This document shows, in pieces, positions 53,101 to 61,246 of a DNA stretch of 64,000 nucleotides. The DNA lies in the NCBI GenBank assembly GCA_017457955.1, contig JAFTGL010000015.1, forward strand, positions 54,212 to 118,211, given 5' to 3'. The notes beneath the pieces are model-generated. The model had not been told where the DNA came from, ran no database searches, and was given only the letters and a program-made list of their open reading frames with translations. The position numbers and the translations under genes were made by a program. Origin of the DNA: Ruminococcus sp. (GTDB taxonomy: Bacteria; Bacillota; Clostridia; Oscillospirales; Acutalibacteraceae). Positions within the stretch are counted from its first letter, which is position 1. Each line of letters begins with the position of its first letter.

Positions 53101-54422
53101 CTCCCGACGTCACCAAGGCTTACACCAACGTCGGTTCCAATCAGGTTTATGCTACCTCTCCCGACACCACCCTCAACCGCAACTACATCGCTCCCGCGCT
53201 GGCTTCCGGCTTCTATCAGCCCGGCGTTCTGAACGTTGTTTATCTCTACACCGATGAAGTTCATCATGAAGATAAACTCACCTACGGCGACGTTGACCTC
53301 GATACCTATGTCACCGTTATGGACGTTACCGTTCTGCAGAGAGCGCTTGCGAAGCAGATCACTCTGACAACTGATCAGAATACCGTTGCCGACGTAGACA
53401 ACAACAGTGAGGTCGGTTCTACCGACGTTACCTACATCCAGCGTTACCTTTCTGAGATGAAGGTCAAGGGCAACCGCACCGGCAAGGTCGTCGGCGAGGC
53501 AATCGGCGAGTACACCTACGACGAGTTCCTCACCGCTTACAACGCGCTGAATACTCTGATCGCGCAGTATCCTGCTGCAACCTACGGCACCTATCCTCAG
53601 TATGTCAGCGCACAGGCTGCTCTGAGCACCTATTCCACCACCAGCATGAATCCCAATGCGGACGTTGACGAGATCGATGCAGGTTATCTTGCATGTACTG
53701 CCGCTTACAGCGCGCTGAGCGCTATTCCGATCAGCGGCGGTGGCGGCGGTGGCGGTGACGACACCAGCGGCCGCACCATCATCTTCTCCAACAACAAGGG
53801 CTTCAGCACCGTCAACATCTATTACTGGTCTGACGGCGGCGACGGTCCTGTAGCATGGCCCGGCGTAGCGATGACCTATCTCGATACCAATGATTACGGC
53901 GAGACCCGCTACACCTTCGAGTTGCCCGAGGGCATGACCAACTACATCATCAACGACGGCTCTCAGCAGACTGTCGACATTCCGTTCACCGGTTCCACGG
54001 GCGTTTACATGACCGATCTCGATGGCGAGGGTCATTATGAAGTAGACTTCTATGACATCTCCGGTGAGTCCGGCGGCGGTTCCTCCGGTGGCGGCGGCGA
54101 GTCCGGTGGTGGCGGCAACACCACAGGTTCCTTCCTGCTGACCGATAACTTCAATTGGGGTACCGCATATGTTTACGCATGGGACGCTGACGGCAACGCG
54201 CTCTGCGGCGAGTGGCCCGGCTCCTCTCAGGCTGAGACCGTCACCAACGATTACGGCGAGACCCAGTTCAAGTGCTACATTCCCGAGGGCGCTGTAGGCG
54301 TCATCCTGAACAACGGCAACGGCGCTCAGACCGAGGATATCACGGACTTCAGCTATACAGGCTACTGGATGGACGGCTCTCAGAATGATCTCGGCCACTA
54401 CATCGTAACCGGCTGGAATTGA
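50196..54422 (+). CDS. Secreted dockerin-bearing pullulanase with starch-binding modules
   Basis: A 1408-residue exported GH13 enzyme that should cleave α-1,6 bonds in starch or pullulan. It has a signal peptide (1-about 27), a CBM48-like domain (about 50-160), and a type I pullulanase catalytic domain with NWGYDP (about 253), DVVYNHT (about 300), nucleophile D373 in DGFRFD, acid/base E402 in YGEPW and D486 in TDNHDN. Then come a CBM26-like module (about 852-945), a dockerin (about 1030-1090) with two duplicated Ca-binding segments, a helical linker, and two more CBM26-like modules (about 1190-1285, 1310-1408) joined by Gly/Ser linkers. AAGGAGAGG precedes the ATG. The dockerin is internal, not terminal. 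Confidence 0.93.
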   Translation: MKIRRIISVVLAVLMLSSLFTVAASAADADLAGTGYANQSYLETYAAQAAKESGLGYTYTPTATTFKVWAPEATSVMVKMFTTGTDAESGAAVLGTYAMTYNSTTGIWSLTKSGDLKNTYYTYLVTRNGVVSETVDPYAKAVGANGNRSMVCDLDSTDPAGWDSDEHVLFDNPGEAVVWEIHVRDFSIDVSSGVSEANRGKYLAFTEGNTTVNGEGKIATCVDYLVEHNVNCVQLMPVEDFASIDETDDAVRRNWGYDPKNYNVPDGSYSSDPYDGNTRIKEFKMLVQALHDRGIAVVMDVVYNHTFVREGSPFSKTVPKYFYRMSNMNNNTYYNGSGLGNVLSTEKAMTRQYIQDSLLYWVNEYHVDGFRFDLMGCFDTASVKAWRTALNAVDSRIMMYGEPWAGSSDVGISNAVSKSNIASLTGVGAFNEGYSDALKGSHETATGTGFLNGGSNTEILKAAGGTASDFSGAKPGQMIQYTDNHDNWTLFDKILAANKTSGFKTAKDDETLYNTNKTIVNNPSAQVLGQMKVALTSSLTSQGIPFTVAGTEFCRTKYGDQNSYRTPDSINAIDWSRASTYSAIADYYAGLVAIRKAVSAFGDNTANSVSTISSSPTAWQITNSKSGEWNKVIVALNNSASAKSISLSGSWVVVANGTKAGTASLGTASGSYNVPAWSSVVLVDSSSFGNYTQPALGTAALTVEHYTRDSASGSYTKALTETAKYKEGQTWRASQNLAILFDHTLDKTESTAAGNAVFGTATAGQDITVKYYYTRNIGSGYLTVNFLNTSTNAAVKTPMKYRLKDGDKFSIPATRVQGYEIDTARIPGKTIDTFDASNPATFNFYYKPLTNTTTKVHYYNSKGWSWVNCYAYDDQGNEALGAWANQGKRDASKMNDDPDEADSKWLVVDVPTSACYVMFHNTNANAQVPDQGEPGYEVAGEAWIKDNVTTFNCTIVTSHIDLVTGEKLSPDVTKAYTNVGSNQVYATSPDTTLNRNYIAPALASGFYQPGVLNVVYLYTDEVHHEDKLTYGDVDLDTYVTVMDVTVLQRALAKQITLTTDQNTVADVDNNSEVGSTDVTYIQRYLSEMKVKGNRTGKVVGEAIGEYTYDEFLTAYNALNTLIAQYPAATYGTYPQYVSAQAALSTYSTTSMNPNADVDEIDAGYLACTAAYSALSAIPISGGGGGGGDDTSGRTIIFSNNKGFSTVNIYYWSDGGDGPVAWPGVAMTYLDTNDYGETRYTFELPEGMTNYIINDGSQQTVDIPFTGSTGVYMTDLDGEGHYEVDFYDISGESGGGSSGGGGESGGGGNTTGSFLLTDNFNWGTAYVYAWDADGNALCGEWPGSSQAETVTNDYGETQFKCYIPEGAVGVILNNGNGAQTEDITDFSYTGYWMDGSQNDLGHYIVTGWN

Positions 54423-54480
54423 TTTGTGATCGTAAAAACGTCAGATAAGTTTCAACTTATTTGTATCATATGAATAAACT

Positions 54481-54509
54481 AAGGGGGCAGACTTCGGTCT
54501 GCTCCCTTT
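54481..54509 (+). terminator. Terminator after the pullulanase gene
   Basis: GGGGGCAGAC and GTCTGCTCCC pair around TTCG and are followed by TTTC. Confidence 0.85.
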
Positions 54510-54668
54510 CTGCTGCGGCAAAAGAACAATCATCTTCTATCCATTCGATCCTTTTACTTCACTGTTTGAAATGAAAACGGCAGTTATATTTTGATAAAGT
54601 TTGATTGCTTTTATAGGGGATAGTTGTTATAATAGAATCAATATATTTGAGAACAGGGATGAGTAAAT

Positions 54669-55460
54669 ATGAAGAAAAGAATCATGGCTGTGATCGGAGC
54701 ATTGGCGATCTTTTCAAGTGTTTTGCTTGTTGGATGCGCCACAAGTGAAGCTGAAAAAGCAAAAGAAACAATCGGTATCATCGGCGCGATGGACGTTGAG
54801 GTCACTTCCTTGAAGGAAGCGGCTCAGATCACGAAAACGACGAAGATTGCGGACATGGAGTTCTGCGAGGGTACGCTCAAAGGAAAGAACGTTGTCATCG
54901 TTAAATGCGGAATGGGTAAGGTGAATGCCGGAATTTGCGCGCATACACTGATCAATGAGTTTGACTGTACGCGGATCATCAATACCGGCGTCGCGGGTTC
55001 TCTCGATAATCAAATCGACATCGGTGATATCGTTGTATCGACCGACGCGGTCCAGCACGATTATGACGTTGAGGCGATCGGCTTTAAGAAGGGTGAGATC
55101 CCTTATACCGGCATGTATGCGTTCCCTGCGGATGAAGCTCTGCGAGCCGCGGCGGTAAAAGCCGTACAGGAATCCGCTCCCGACGTCCATGTATTTGAAG
55201 GCAGGGTTTGCTCCGGTGACCAGTTTATTTCTAAAAAAGAACAAAAAGATAAGATCATCTCCGATTTCGGCGGTATGTGCTGTGAGATGGAAGGCGCCGC
55301 GATCGCGCAGGCTTGTTATCTGAACAACACGCCCTTTGTCGTTATCCGAGCTATCTCGGACAAGCCGGATGAGACTGAGATCGTGGAATATCAGACCTTT
55401 GAAGCTCAGGCTGCCGCAATGTGTGCGAAGATCGTTGAGTACATGGTAGAGAGTTTATAG
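54669..55460 (+). CDS. 5'-methylthioadenosine/S-adenosylhomocysteine nucleosidase as a lipoprotein
   Basis: A 263-residue MTAN-fold protein. The N-terminus is a lipoprotein signal (MKKRIMAVIGALAIFSS, lipobox LLVGC, Cys22). The nucleosidase body starts IGIIGAMDVEVTSL and has the active-site Glu region (CEMEGAAIAQACYL) and the catalytic-Asp region RAISDKPDETE. It would hydrolyse MTA or SAH outside the membrane. Cytoplasmic MTANs have no such signal. It may form an operon with the prsW-like gene 19 bases later. Confidence 0.87.
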   Translation: MKKRIMAVIGALAIFSSVLLVGCATSEAEKAKETIGIIGAMDVEVTSLKEAAQITKTTKIADMEFCEGTLKGKNVVIVKCGMGKVNAGICAHTLINEFDCTRIINTGVAGSLDNQIDIGDIVVSTDAVQHDYDVEAIGFKKGEIPYTGMYAFPADEALRAAAVKAVQESAPDVHVFEGRVCSGDQFISKKEQKDKIISDFGGMCCEMEGAAIAQACYLNNTPFVVIRAISDKPDETEIVEYQTFEAQAAAMCAKIVEYMVESL

Positions 55461-55479
55461 TCATGAAGGAGAAAGAAAA

Positions 55480-56214
55480 ATGCTGTTGTCCATCTTGATC
55501 TTCTTACTCAGTATCGTTCCGTCTGTACTGATCTTTATTTGGCTTCGCAGCAGGCACAAGGACGATACGCTCTACAAAAAGAACTGTAACTCCGCGTTTA
55601 TCCGAGGACTTATCAGCGCGCTGCCGGTCGTGGTGTTATCCGCCGTGTTATTCTTTTTGAACGCAATCATAAGACTTTCGCTGTTCCCATATATGGATAA
55701 TCTGCTATATAAAGCGATCTATACTTTTGTTGTTCTCGCATTTGTGGAGGAGATCGTCAAGTACACTGTTTTCCGTCTTTTGCTGAAAAAGAAGAATTAC
55801 GCGTACACATGGGCGGACGTTGCCGCCGTGATGGTCATTGTCGGCGTGGCGTTCGGTCTGATTGAGGATATTCCTTACGCGATCGGTTCGAATCCGATCG
55901 AGATGCTGGTGCGCGGCTTTACGATGGGACACGTCGGATACGGCTTCATCATGGGTTGGTTTTACGGCAAGAGGCTGTATACGGGCAAGAAGGGTTACGG
56001 CGTGATCGCTGTCCTGCTGCCGTGGCTGATCCATGGGCTGTATGATTTCTCGTTAACGCCCGAGCTGATCGAGCTGAACGATAATTTTGCGGTCTTAGGT
56101 GTGTCGCTGGCACTGGCGGATATCGTATTGCTTATACTGATGATCCGCTTTTTTGTCCGCTCGAAGAAGAAAGAACGCTATCAACAGCCTGTCTTGGCGA
56201 TCGAACAGGTATAG
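55480..56214 (+). CDS. PrsW-family intramembrane protease
   Basis: A 244-residue membrane protein with about seven segments. The PrsW motifs are seen: FVEEIVKYTVF (about 89-99), FGLIEDIPYA (about 126), MGHVGYGF (about 149) and PWLIHGLYDFS (about 188). The paired Glu and His residues are the expected active site. In B. subtilis PrsW cleaves an anti-sigma factor; the partner here is unknown, but an ECF/anti-sigma pair lies elsewhere in the window. AAGGAGAAAG precedes the ATG. Confidence 0.88.
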   Translation: MLLSILIFLLSIVPSVLIFIWLRSRHKDDTLYKKNCNSAFIRGLISALPVVVLSAVLFFLNAIIRLSLFPYMDNLLYKAIYTFVVLAFVEEIVKYTVFRLLLKKKNYAYTWADVAAVMVIVGVAFGLIEDIPYAIGSNPIEMLVRGFTMGHVGYGFIMGWFYGKRLYTGKKGYGVIAVLLPWLIHGLYDFSLTPELIELNDNFAVLGVSLALADIVLLILMIRFFVRSKKKERYQQPVLAIEQV

Positions 56215-56267
56215 TGCGGGTCTATTCATGTGTTTGCTGAAACTATATATATTGCGCCAATTGATAG

Positions 56268-56318
56268 AGCAAACGCGGGACAAGCTCTCTGATATCAGGA
56301 GCTTATCCCGCGTTTGCT
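56268..56318. terminator. Long bidirectional terminator
   Basis: AGCAAACGCGGGACAAGCTC pairs with an almost perfect complement ending CCCGCGTTTGCT, about 20 bp, between the convergent prsW-like and yolD-like genes. Confidence 0.88.
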
Positions 56319-56362
56319 GCTGTCTGTAAACATTCGTTTTGACAGCAGGTTGTCTCCGTATT

Positions 56363-56827
56363 TTAACTCCTGACTTGCATGGATAATTCGATAACGCTTT
56401 CGATCGGAATATCTATCGCAGGGACCCGCTTATCTTCGATGTCCTCCGCACCGTAGAAAATCAGCTTTTTCTCCAAAGGGTCGACCCGCTTCAGGACGCC
56501 TGTCAACCGCTCGTATTTGCCGCCGTCCTTATACAAATCGGGCTTGAAGTATACGGCTGTTACGGCGGGATGACCGCCGTTTTCGATGATAGCGCTGATC
56601 TCGGTGATCACGCCGTTGATCATGTCGATCTCACTTTCCGACAATTCGATCCTGCTGTCGGTCAGCCGCGCTTCTTCGTTTACCATAGCATCAAATCCGG
56701 ACAGTGCCGCGAACGGGGCGAACTGCGCCGCGCGATCATATAACGACATGTGCTTTCGCGTCGCGGACTGATGATGCGGCAGGTCAATGATATCCGCGTA
56801 TATTTCCCTTGCTCTTTTTGTATCCAT
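56363..56827 (-). CDS. YolD-like protein
   Basis: A 154-residue protein with the YolD-like signature IIDLPHHQSATRKHMSLYDRAAQFAPFAAL-type start (about 13-42) and a C-terminal β-rich part. YolD proteins accompany Y-family polymerases in Firmicutes and may modulate them. It overlaps the polymerase gene by one base, so the two are translated together. Confidence 0.85.
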   Translation of the reverse strand: MDTKRAREIYADIIDLPHHQSATRKHMSLYDRAAQFAPFAALSGFDAMVNEEARLTDSRIELSESEIDMINGVITEISAIIENGGHPAVTAVYFKPDLYKDGGKYERLTGVLKRVDPLEKKLIFYGAEDIEDKRVPAIDIPIESVIELSMQVRS

Positions 56828-58410
56828 CAGTCTGCTTTGTGCCCTCCGATCTGTGCGTTTCTTTCTATCGTTGTAGCGCCCTCGGAAAGATTCATCCCTT
56901 TGATGACGGCGTTCTTGCCGTAACGGCGCTGTAAGCTGAGCACGGCGGTCTGGATCTTTCTTTCCTTTTCATCGGCAGCCTTCTCCCTTGCGCGTTCTTT
57001 TTGGAGCTGCTCATAATCGGTAAATAAGCTGAGCTGTTCCGAGGTCTGAACAGGGATATCCGCCTCGGATATCAGATGATTGGCGGAAATATTCAGCCTG
57101 CGGATCAGCAGATCGGGATCGACGATTTTGGTATAAACGTCCATCACGACGGCCATGATCCTGCGCGTGGAGTTTGTGTACCGTTCAAGATTGCCGGTGC
57201 CGTGGGCGTGCTTGGGGATGACCCTGCCGTAATGATCGACGGTGATCCTGCCGGTATATGGCTGACCGGTCTTTCTCACGGCATAGACGGTATCTTTGAC
57301 CGTTTTGCCCGCGCTTTTCACCATGAGGCTCTCGCGGTCATAGCCGATCGTCAGAACGATCTGTTTGGTGATAAGTCCCTTCTGAACGAGATCGAGCACT
57401 AATAGCTCGGTCATTTCACGGATGATCAGGCGGCCTTTATCATAGTCGTACGGTTCTTTGAGAACTTGTCCCGATGAAAGGGAGTTGGTGGACGGGCGGT
57501 AACTTTTGATATACTCTATTGTTGTCGGCTCCCATCCCCACGCGTGGTCGATCAGCAGCTCGGCGTTGATACCGAAGATTTTATAGAGGGTATTCTCACA
57601 AACAGGGGATAGGGAATACCGCGCGACGTCTCCCATCGTGTATAATCCCAGCGCTTCGAGCTTTTTGCTGTAGCCATGTCCGACGCGCCAGAAATCTGTC
57701 AGCGGTCGGTGACACCACAGCTTTTCTCTGTAGGTGATCTCGTTCAGCTCGGCAACACGCACGCCGTCCTGATCGGCGGGAACGTGCTTTGCTTCGATAT
57801 CCATCGCGATCTTTGCGAGATAGAGATTTGTCCCGATCCCCGCGGTCGCCGTGATGCCCGTCGTGTAAAGCACTTCACGGATCATCGTCATCGCAAGCTC
57901 GTGCGCCGTCATCCGGTAAAGCGGCAGATAGTGGGTCGCGTCGATGAATACCTCGTCGACGGAATAGACATGGATATCTTCGGGCGCGATGTATTTCAGA
58001 TAGATGGCATATATCCGCGTACTGTACTGTTCGTACAGCCGCATACGCGGCAGTGCGATCAGATAGGAGAGCTCCAGCGAGGGGTCGCTCAGCAAATCGC
58101 TCGCAATATATGATGACGAGGCAAAATGATACTGATTGTCCCCGCCCTTGCGGATGTGACCGCTTCTGATACCGTCGCACAGTCTTTGGGTGTTGACCTC
58201 TCTGACGCGCCTAACGACCTCAAAGAGTCTGGCTCTGCTCGAGATACCGTGTGCTTTCAGTGACGGCGAGACGGCGAGACAGATCGTTTTCTCGGTCCTC
58301 GAAGGATCGGCGACTACCAGATTGGTGTTTAGAGGATCGAGCTTTCGCTCGGAGCACTCGACGCTTGCGTAAAAGCTCTTCAAATCTATGGCGATATACG
58401 TGCGCTCCAA
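56827..58410 (-). CDS. Y-family DNA polymerase (UmuC/DinB-like)
   Basis: A 527-residue translesion polymerase. The active-site motifs are AIDLKSFYASVEC (first Asp) and YSVDEVFIDAT (SxDE), with the helix-hairpin TDFWRVGHGYSKKLEALGL and a little-finger domain. It is longer than DinB and is like the clostridial UmuC class. The C-terminal tail includes EQLSLF, a likely β-clamp-binding motif (QLSLF). It is in an operon with a YolD gene and a small conserved gene, behind a LexA-like site. Confidence 0.92.
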   Translation of the reverse strand: MERTYIAIDLKSFYASVECSERKLDPLNTNLVVADPSRTEKTICLAVSPSLKAHGISSRARLFEVVRRVREVNTQRLCDGIRSGHIRKGGDNQYHFASSSYIASDLLSDPSLELSYLIALPRMRLYEQYSTRIYAIYLKYIAPEDIHVYSVDEVFIDATHYLPLYRMTAHELAMTMIREVLYTTGITATAGIGTNLYLAKIAMDIEAKHVPADQDGVRVAELNEITYREKLWCHRPLTDFWRVGHGYSKKLEALGLYTMGDVARYSLSPVCENTLYKIFGINAELLIDHAWGWEPTTIEYIKSYRPSTNSLSSGQVLKEPYDYDKGRLIIREMTELLVLDLVQKGLITKQIVLTIGYDRESLMVKSAGKTVKDTVYAVRKTGQPYTGRITVDHYGRVIPKHAHGTGNLERYTNSTRRIMAVVMDVYTKIVDPDLLIRRLNISANHLISEADIPVQTSEQLSLFTDYEQLQKERAREKAADEKERKIQTAVLSLQRRYGKNAVIKGMNLSEGATTIERNAQIGGHKAD

Positions 58411-58437
58411 AATGAATCCTCCCTATGCGGTGTTGCC

Positions 58438-58719
58438 TTAACTTGCCCTCGGGCGTTCGATAAACCACCGTCCGATGCGGGCGGTAAAAAGATCGCCTGT
58501 CTTTTCAAAGAAAAGATGTTTTTCTTTACCGCGGATAACAACGGTATAACAATCGCCGCTGTGTCCTTTGATCAGCGTGGAAGCGGGGCGAAAGTCCTTG
58601 ACCGCTTCGATCTCGAAGGTTCTGCCGTCGGTCCATGTGATCGTCTTGGGCACCATGTAGCCGGTGGAATCAAAATCGGAATTTACCTTCACATATATTT
58701 TTTCATATTGTCGGATCAT
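58438..58719 (-). CDS. Small conserved protein of the polymerase operon
   Basis: A 93-residue soluble β-rich protein (FDSTGYMVPKTITWTDGR, FRPAST, GDCYTVVIRGKEKHLFFE). Homologues with this pattern sit upstream of Y-family polymerases in clostridia, as I recall; the function is unknown. The start at 58719 has AGAGGTAGAG before it. It is the first gene of the cassette. Confidence 0.75.
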   Translation of the reverse strand: MIRQYEKIYVKVNSDFDSTGYMVPKTITWTDGRTFEIEAVKDFRPASTLIKGHSGDCYTVVIRGKEKHLFFEKTGDLFTARIGRWFIERPRAS

Positions 58720-58759
58720 TTCTCTACCTCTGTACGCGAATTCAAACATATATTCTATA

Positions 58760-58771
58760 GAACAAATGTAC
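58760..58771. promoter_or_regulatory. Candidate LexA (SOS) box
   Basis: GAACAAATGTAC differs by one base from the Firmicute LexA consensus GAACnnnnGTTC. It is about 41 bases upstream of the first gene of the Y-family polymerase cassette. A weaker second site (GAATATATGTTT on the minus strand) lies beside it. Confidence 0.55.
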
Positions 58772-58832
58772 TACAAAAATTCAAAAAAGTCAAGGGGTTT
58801 CGAGAGGATTGTAAATAATTCCGTTATTGTAA

Positions 58833-58865
58833 ATCATAACCACCCGCTGAACGGATGGTTATGAT
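58833..58865 (-). terminator. Stem-loop after the cotJC fragment
   Basis: ATCATAACCA and TGGTTATGAT form a 10-bp stem with a GC-rich loop. The downstream minus-strand sequence (TTACAATAACGG) is only weakly T-rich, so the terminator strength is uncertain. Confidence 0.55.
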
Positions 58866-58881
58866 CCTTTGTGCGATAATG

Positions 58882-59103
58882 CTATTTTGCTTTCTTTTTC
58901 TTGTTGAAGCAGTGTTTGTCAAAACTTGGATTGAAGGCATAGAAATTCTTGCTGTCGAGCTTGTCGGTCAGCAGACGCAGGTTTTCACCGAAGCGCTGAT
59001 AGTGCACGACCTCTCTGGCTCTGAGGAAGCGGATCGGGTCGATGACGTCTGGATCGTCGCAGAAGCGCAGGATGTTGTCATAGGTGGTTCTCGCTTTCTG
59101 CTC
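58882..59103 (-). pseudogene. cotJC: cotJC C-terminal fragment (spore coat / Mn-catalase family)
   Basis: In frame from GAG at 59103 to TAG, 73 residues. They read EQKARTTYDNILRF, DDPDVIDPIRFLRAREVVHYQRFGE and DKLDSKNFYAFNPSFD in order, which I recognise as the C-terminal third of CotJC/manganese catalase proteins, including a Glu/His metal-ligand helix. The 5' two thirds are absent. The reading frame meets a stop (TGA 59106-59104) directly at the junction, and the serine recombinase gene ends 47 bases further. The rest of the gene was not found in the window. Confidence 0.8.
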
Positions 59104-59149
59104 TCAAAAGGCTATCAATGCACTACATAGATCACACGCTCATCGTTTT

Positions 59150-60724
59150 TTATAAATTCCAATGAATGTTGATGATACGGCGGTTTTTACTGCCGCCGAC
59201 TTCTATGTAATCAATTAAAGTGTTGACCGTCAAGCTATCTAATTCCTTTATATCCTTGAATTGCCGTATAACATCAAGCTGATTGTTTGAATCGGCTCTT
59301 TGTGCGGTGATATAGTCTATCTCTTTTTGATAGTCCGCTATATTCTGTTCCAACGCTTGCTTGCTTGTTTTACAATCCTCGGATAATAGTAAGAATTCTT
59401 CTTTTGAGATTACATCGTCGAGCTTATCAAGATAGAGATTTTTAAACCGTTTATTCAGCTTCTCAATCGACTGCTCGGCTGTCTTTATCTTTGATTTCAG
59501 CGTCTTTATTTTATCCTCATATCCGCTTTTGATACTCAGATTTTCGGATATGTACGCTTCATCAACAAACTGCTGATACAATAGCTGAATCTGTTTGAGA
59601 ACTTCCCTTTGCAAGACCTTTTCGGAAACGAATGCACCTGAACATCTTCCGCGTGCGTAATAGTTAGTCAGGCAGCGAAAATACCTTTCATGATGCGTGT
59701 AGTATATTCGCATAGAACTACCGCAATTAAGACATCTTACTTTTCCTGCGAAGATGTTAGGTGTGCCGAAGTTACCGGGTTTTGGCTTACCGGCTCTCAG
59801 CCGTTGTACCCTGTCCCAAGTATCTTGGTCGATGATCGGCTCGTGCATGCCCTCGACAATGTCCCATTCATCCTGTGGCTTCTTGCGTTTCTTAGTGGAT
59901 TTATAGGATATATTCTCTGTCATACCTTGTACGACACAGCCGCGATAGACTAAATTCGACAGCATTCTTCCGATAGAATAAGTGTGCCAGATATCGGAAC
60001 AATCCTTGTGTGAATTCTGAAACGGTTGACCATGCTGCTGCTTGTAGGTTGCAGGGTTCGGTATACCTTGTTCATTCAGTTTTCGGGCGATAGGGGTAAT
60101 GCCGTAGCCTTGTAAATACAAATTAAAAATGTATCTGACGACTTCGGCAGCCTCTTCATCAACGATCAAATGATTCTTGTTATCGGGATCTTTGATATAG
60201 CCATACGGTGCAAATGCACCTACCCATAAGCCTTGTCTGCGTTTTGAAGCCATTGTAGCCTTGATGTTATCAGATAAATCTTCTAAATACCATTGATCGA
60301 CAAGCGAATTGATTTGTCGCTGCTTGCGGTTAAATTTATTGGTCGAATCCGCATGATCGACAAGTCCGACAAACCGAATACCCCAAATAAGGAATAAACC
60401 GTTTATATACTTTTCTACAAGCTCCATATCACGCGCAAATCTTGATTGCGTTTTGCAAAGCACCATATTAAACTTACGGCTTTCCGCGTCTTGTATCAAA
60501 CGTTTGAATGCGGGGCGGTCTCGGTCTGAGCCTTTGAAATCTTCGTCGTTATAGATGTTATAAATCTCTATTTGATTATCCTTACAATAGTTGATCAGCA
60601 TTGTCTGCTGATTAATGATGCTTTCCGAATCATCTTCCTTTCGTATTTTATCTCTGTCCTCCCTCGAAAGACGAACATATAAAGCTGCTTTCAAAGGAGA
60701 AAGGTTGTTATTCTGTTGTAACAT
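59150..60724 (-). CDS. Large serine recombinase
   Basis: A 524-residue site-specific integrase. It has an N-terminal resolvase domain with the catalytic Ser region (YVRLSREDRD, then the QSRFARDMELVE arginines), a recombinase domain (APYGYIKDPDNKN...), a zinc-ribbon domain (RCLNCGSSMR, RCSGAF) and a coiled-coil domain (about 400-480). Such enzymes integrate and excise phages, conjugative elements and skin-type elements. The 3' end lies 47 bases from a truncated cotJC gene. Confidence 0.95.
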   Translation of the reverse strand: MLQQNNNLSPLKAALYVRLSREDRDKIRKEDDSESIINQQTMLINYCKDNQIEIYNIYNDEDFKGSDRDRPAFKRLIQDAESRKFNMVLCKTQSRFARDMELVEKYINGLFLIWGIRFVGLVDHADSTNKFNRKQRQINSLVDQWYLEDLSDNIKATMASKRRQGLWVGAFAPYGYIKDPDNKNHLIVDEEAAEVVRYIFNLYLQGYGITPIARKLNEQGIPNPATYKQQHGQPFQNSHKDCSDIWHTYSIGRMLSNLVYRGCVVQGMTENISYKSTKKRKKPQDEWDIVEGMHEPIIDQDTWDRVQRLRAGKPKPGNFGTPNIFAGKVRCLNCGSSMRIYYTHHERYFRCLTNYYARGRCSGAFVSEKVLQREVLKQIQLLYQQFVDEAYISENLSIKSGYEDKIKTLKSKIKTAEQSIEKLNKRFKNLYLDKLDDVISKEEFLLLSEDCKTSKQALEQNIADYQKEIDYITAQRADSNNQLDVIRQFKDIKELDSLTVNTLIDYIEVGGSKNRRIINIHWNL

Positions 60725-60806
60725 ATAAACCGTACCCTTTCCTAAGAAAGCGTGTATCTATATGTGATATAAACCGATATCGGTATAACATATAGACTGT
60801 CTTTCT

Positions 60807-60911
60807 TCAATGCTTAATATTCCTTAGAATAATCTGTAACAGTGCGTCATTAACACTGCTTTTGAGTTCTTTTTGATTATCTGTCTTAAACTGATTATTG
60901 ACTTCAATCAT
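60807..60911 (-). CDS. Small ORF upstream of the serine recombinase
   Basis: A 34-residue ORF with a good ribosome binding site (AGAGGTGATCG) before its ATG. The product MIEVNNQFKTDNQKELKSSV... is helical with a basic C-terminus. Small proteins of this kind precede recombinase genes in clostridial mobile elements, but I cannot assign a family. It is too short to be certain. Confidence 0.5.
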   Translation of the reverse strand: MIEVNNQFKTDNQKELKSSVNDALLQIILRNIKH

Positions 60912-60982
60912 TCGATCACCTCTGTAAAAACTTATGAGATTTTTGATTTTAAAATACCAGGCGGCAACATTACAAAAATTCA

Positions 60983-61246
60983 TTATTTTAGGTTTCTATT
61001 CAGTTGAGAAGGTGCGATTTGAGCAGTTGTTCTGATATTGAACAAAGCCGCTATAATCATATATTGATTGTCTTGATCATATCCTGCATCATAATCATAT
61101 CTGAAAGCTTTAAACAACTGTTTTACAGCTAATTCAGTTAGTTCTAAAGCAATGCAGATTCTTGCTAATTCCAATCTGGAAGGAATGACTTTTCCTTGCC
61201 TGAATTTGTAAATAGTATCTTTTGGAAAGCTCAAAAGACGATCTAA
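60983..61246 (-). pseudogene. 5'-truncated helix-turn-helix protein
   Basis: The last roughly 88 codons encode LLSFPKDTIYKFRQGKVIPSRLELARI and KQLFKAFRYDYDAG, which look like a DNA-binding HTH domain. The frame continues upstream, but only as the antisense of the adjacent resolvase fragment, so the true 5' end is missing. The junction is near 61247, where a resolvase fragment begins on the other strand. Confidence 0.55.

Noticed and set aside
52281-54398. Minus-strand ORF of 705 codons
   Set aside because: Antisense to the pullulanase; low-complexity Val/Gly/Ile composition, typical of a shadow frame.
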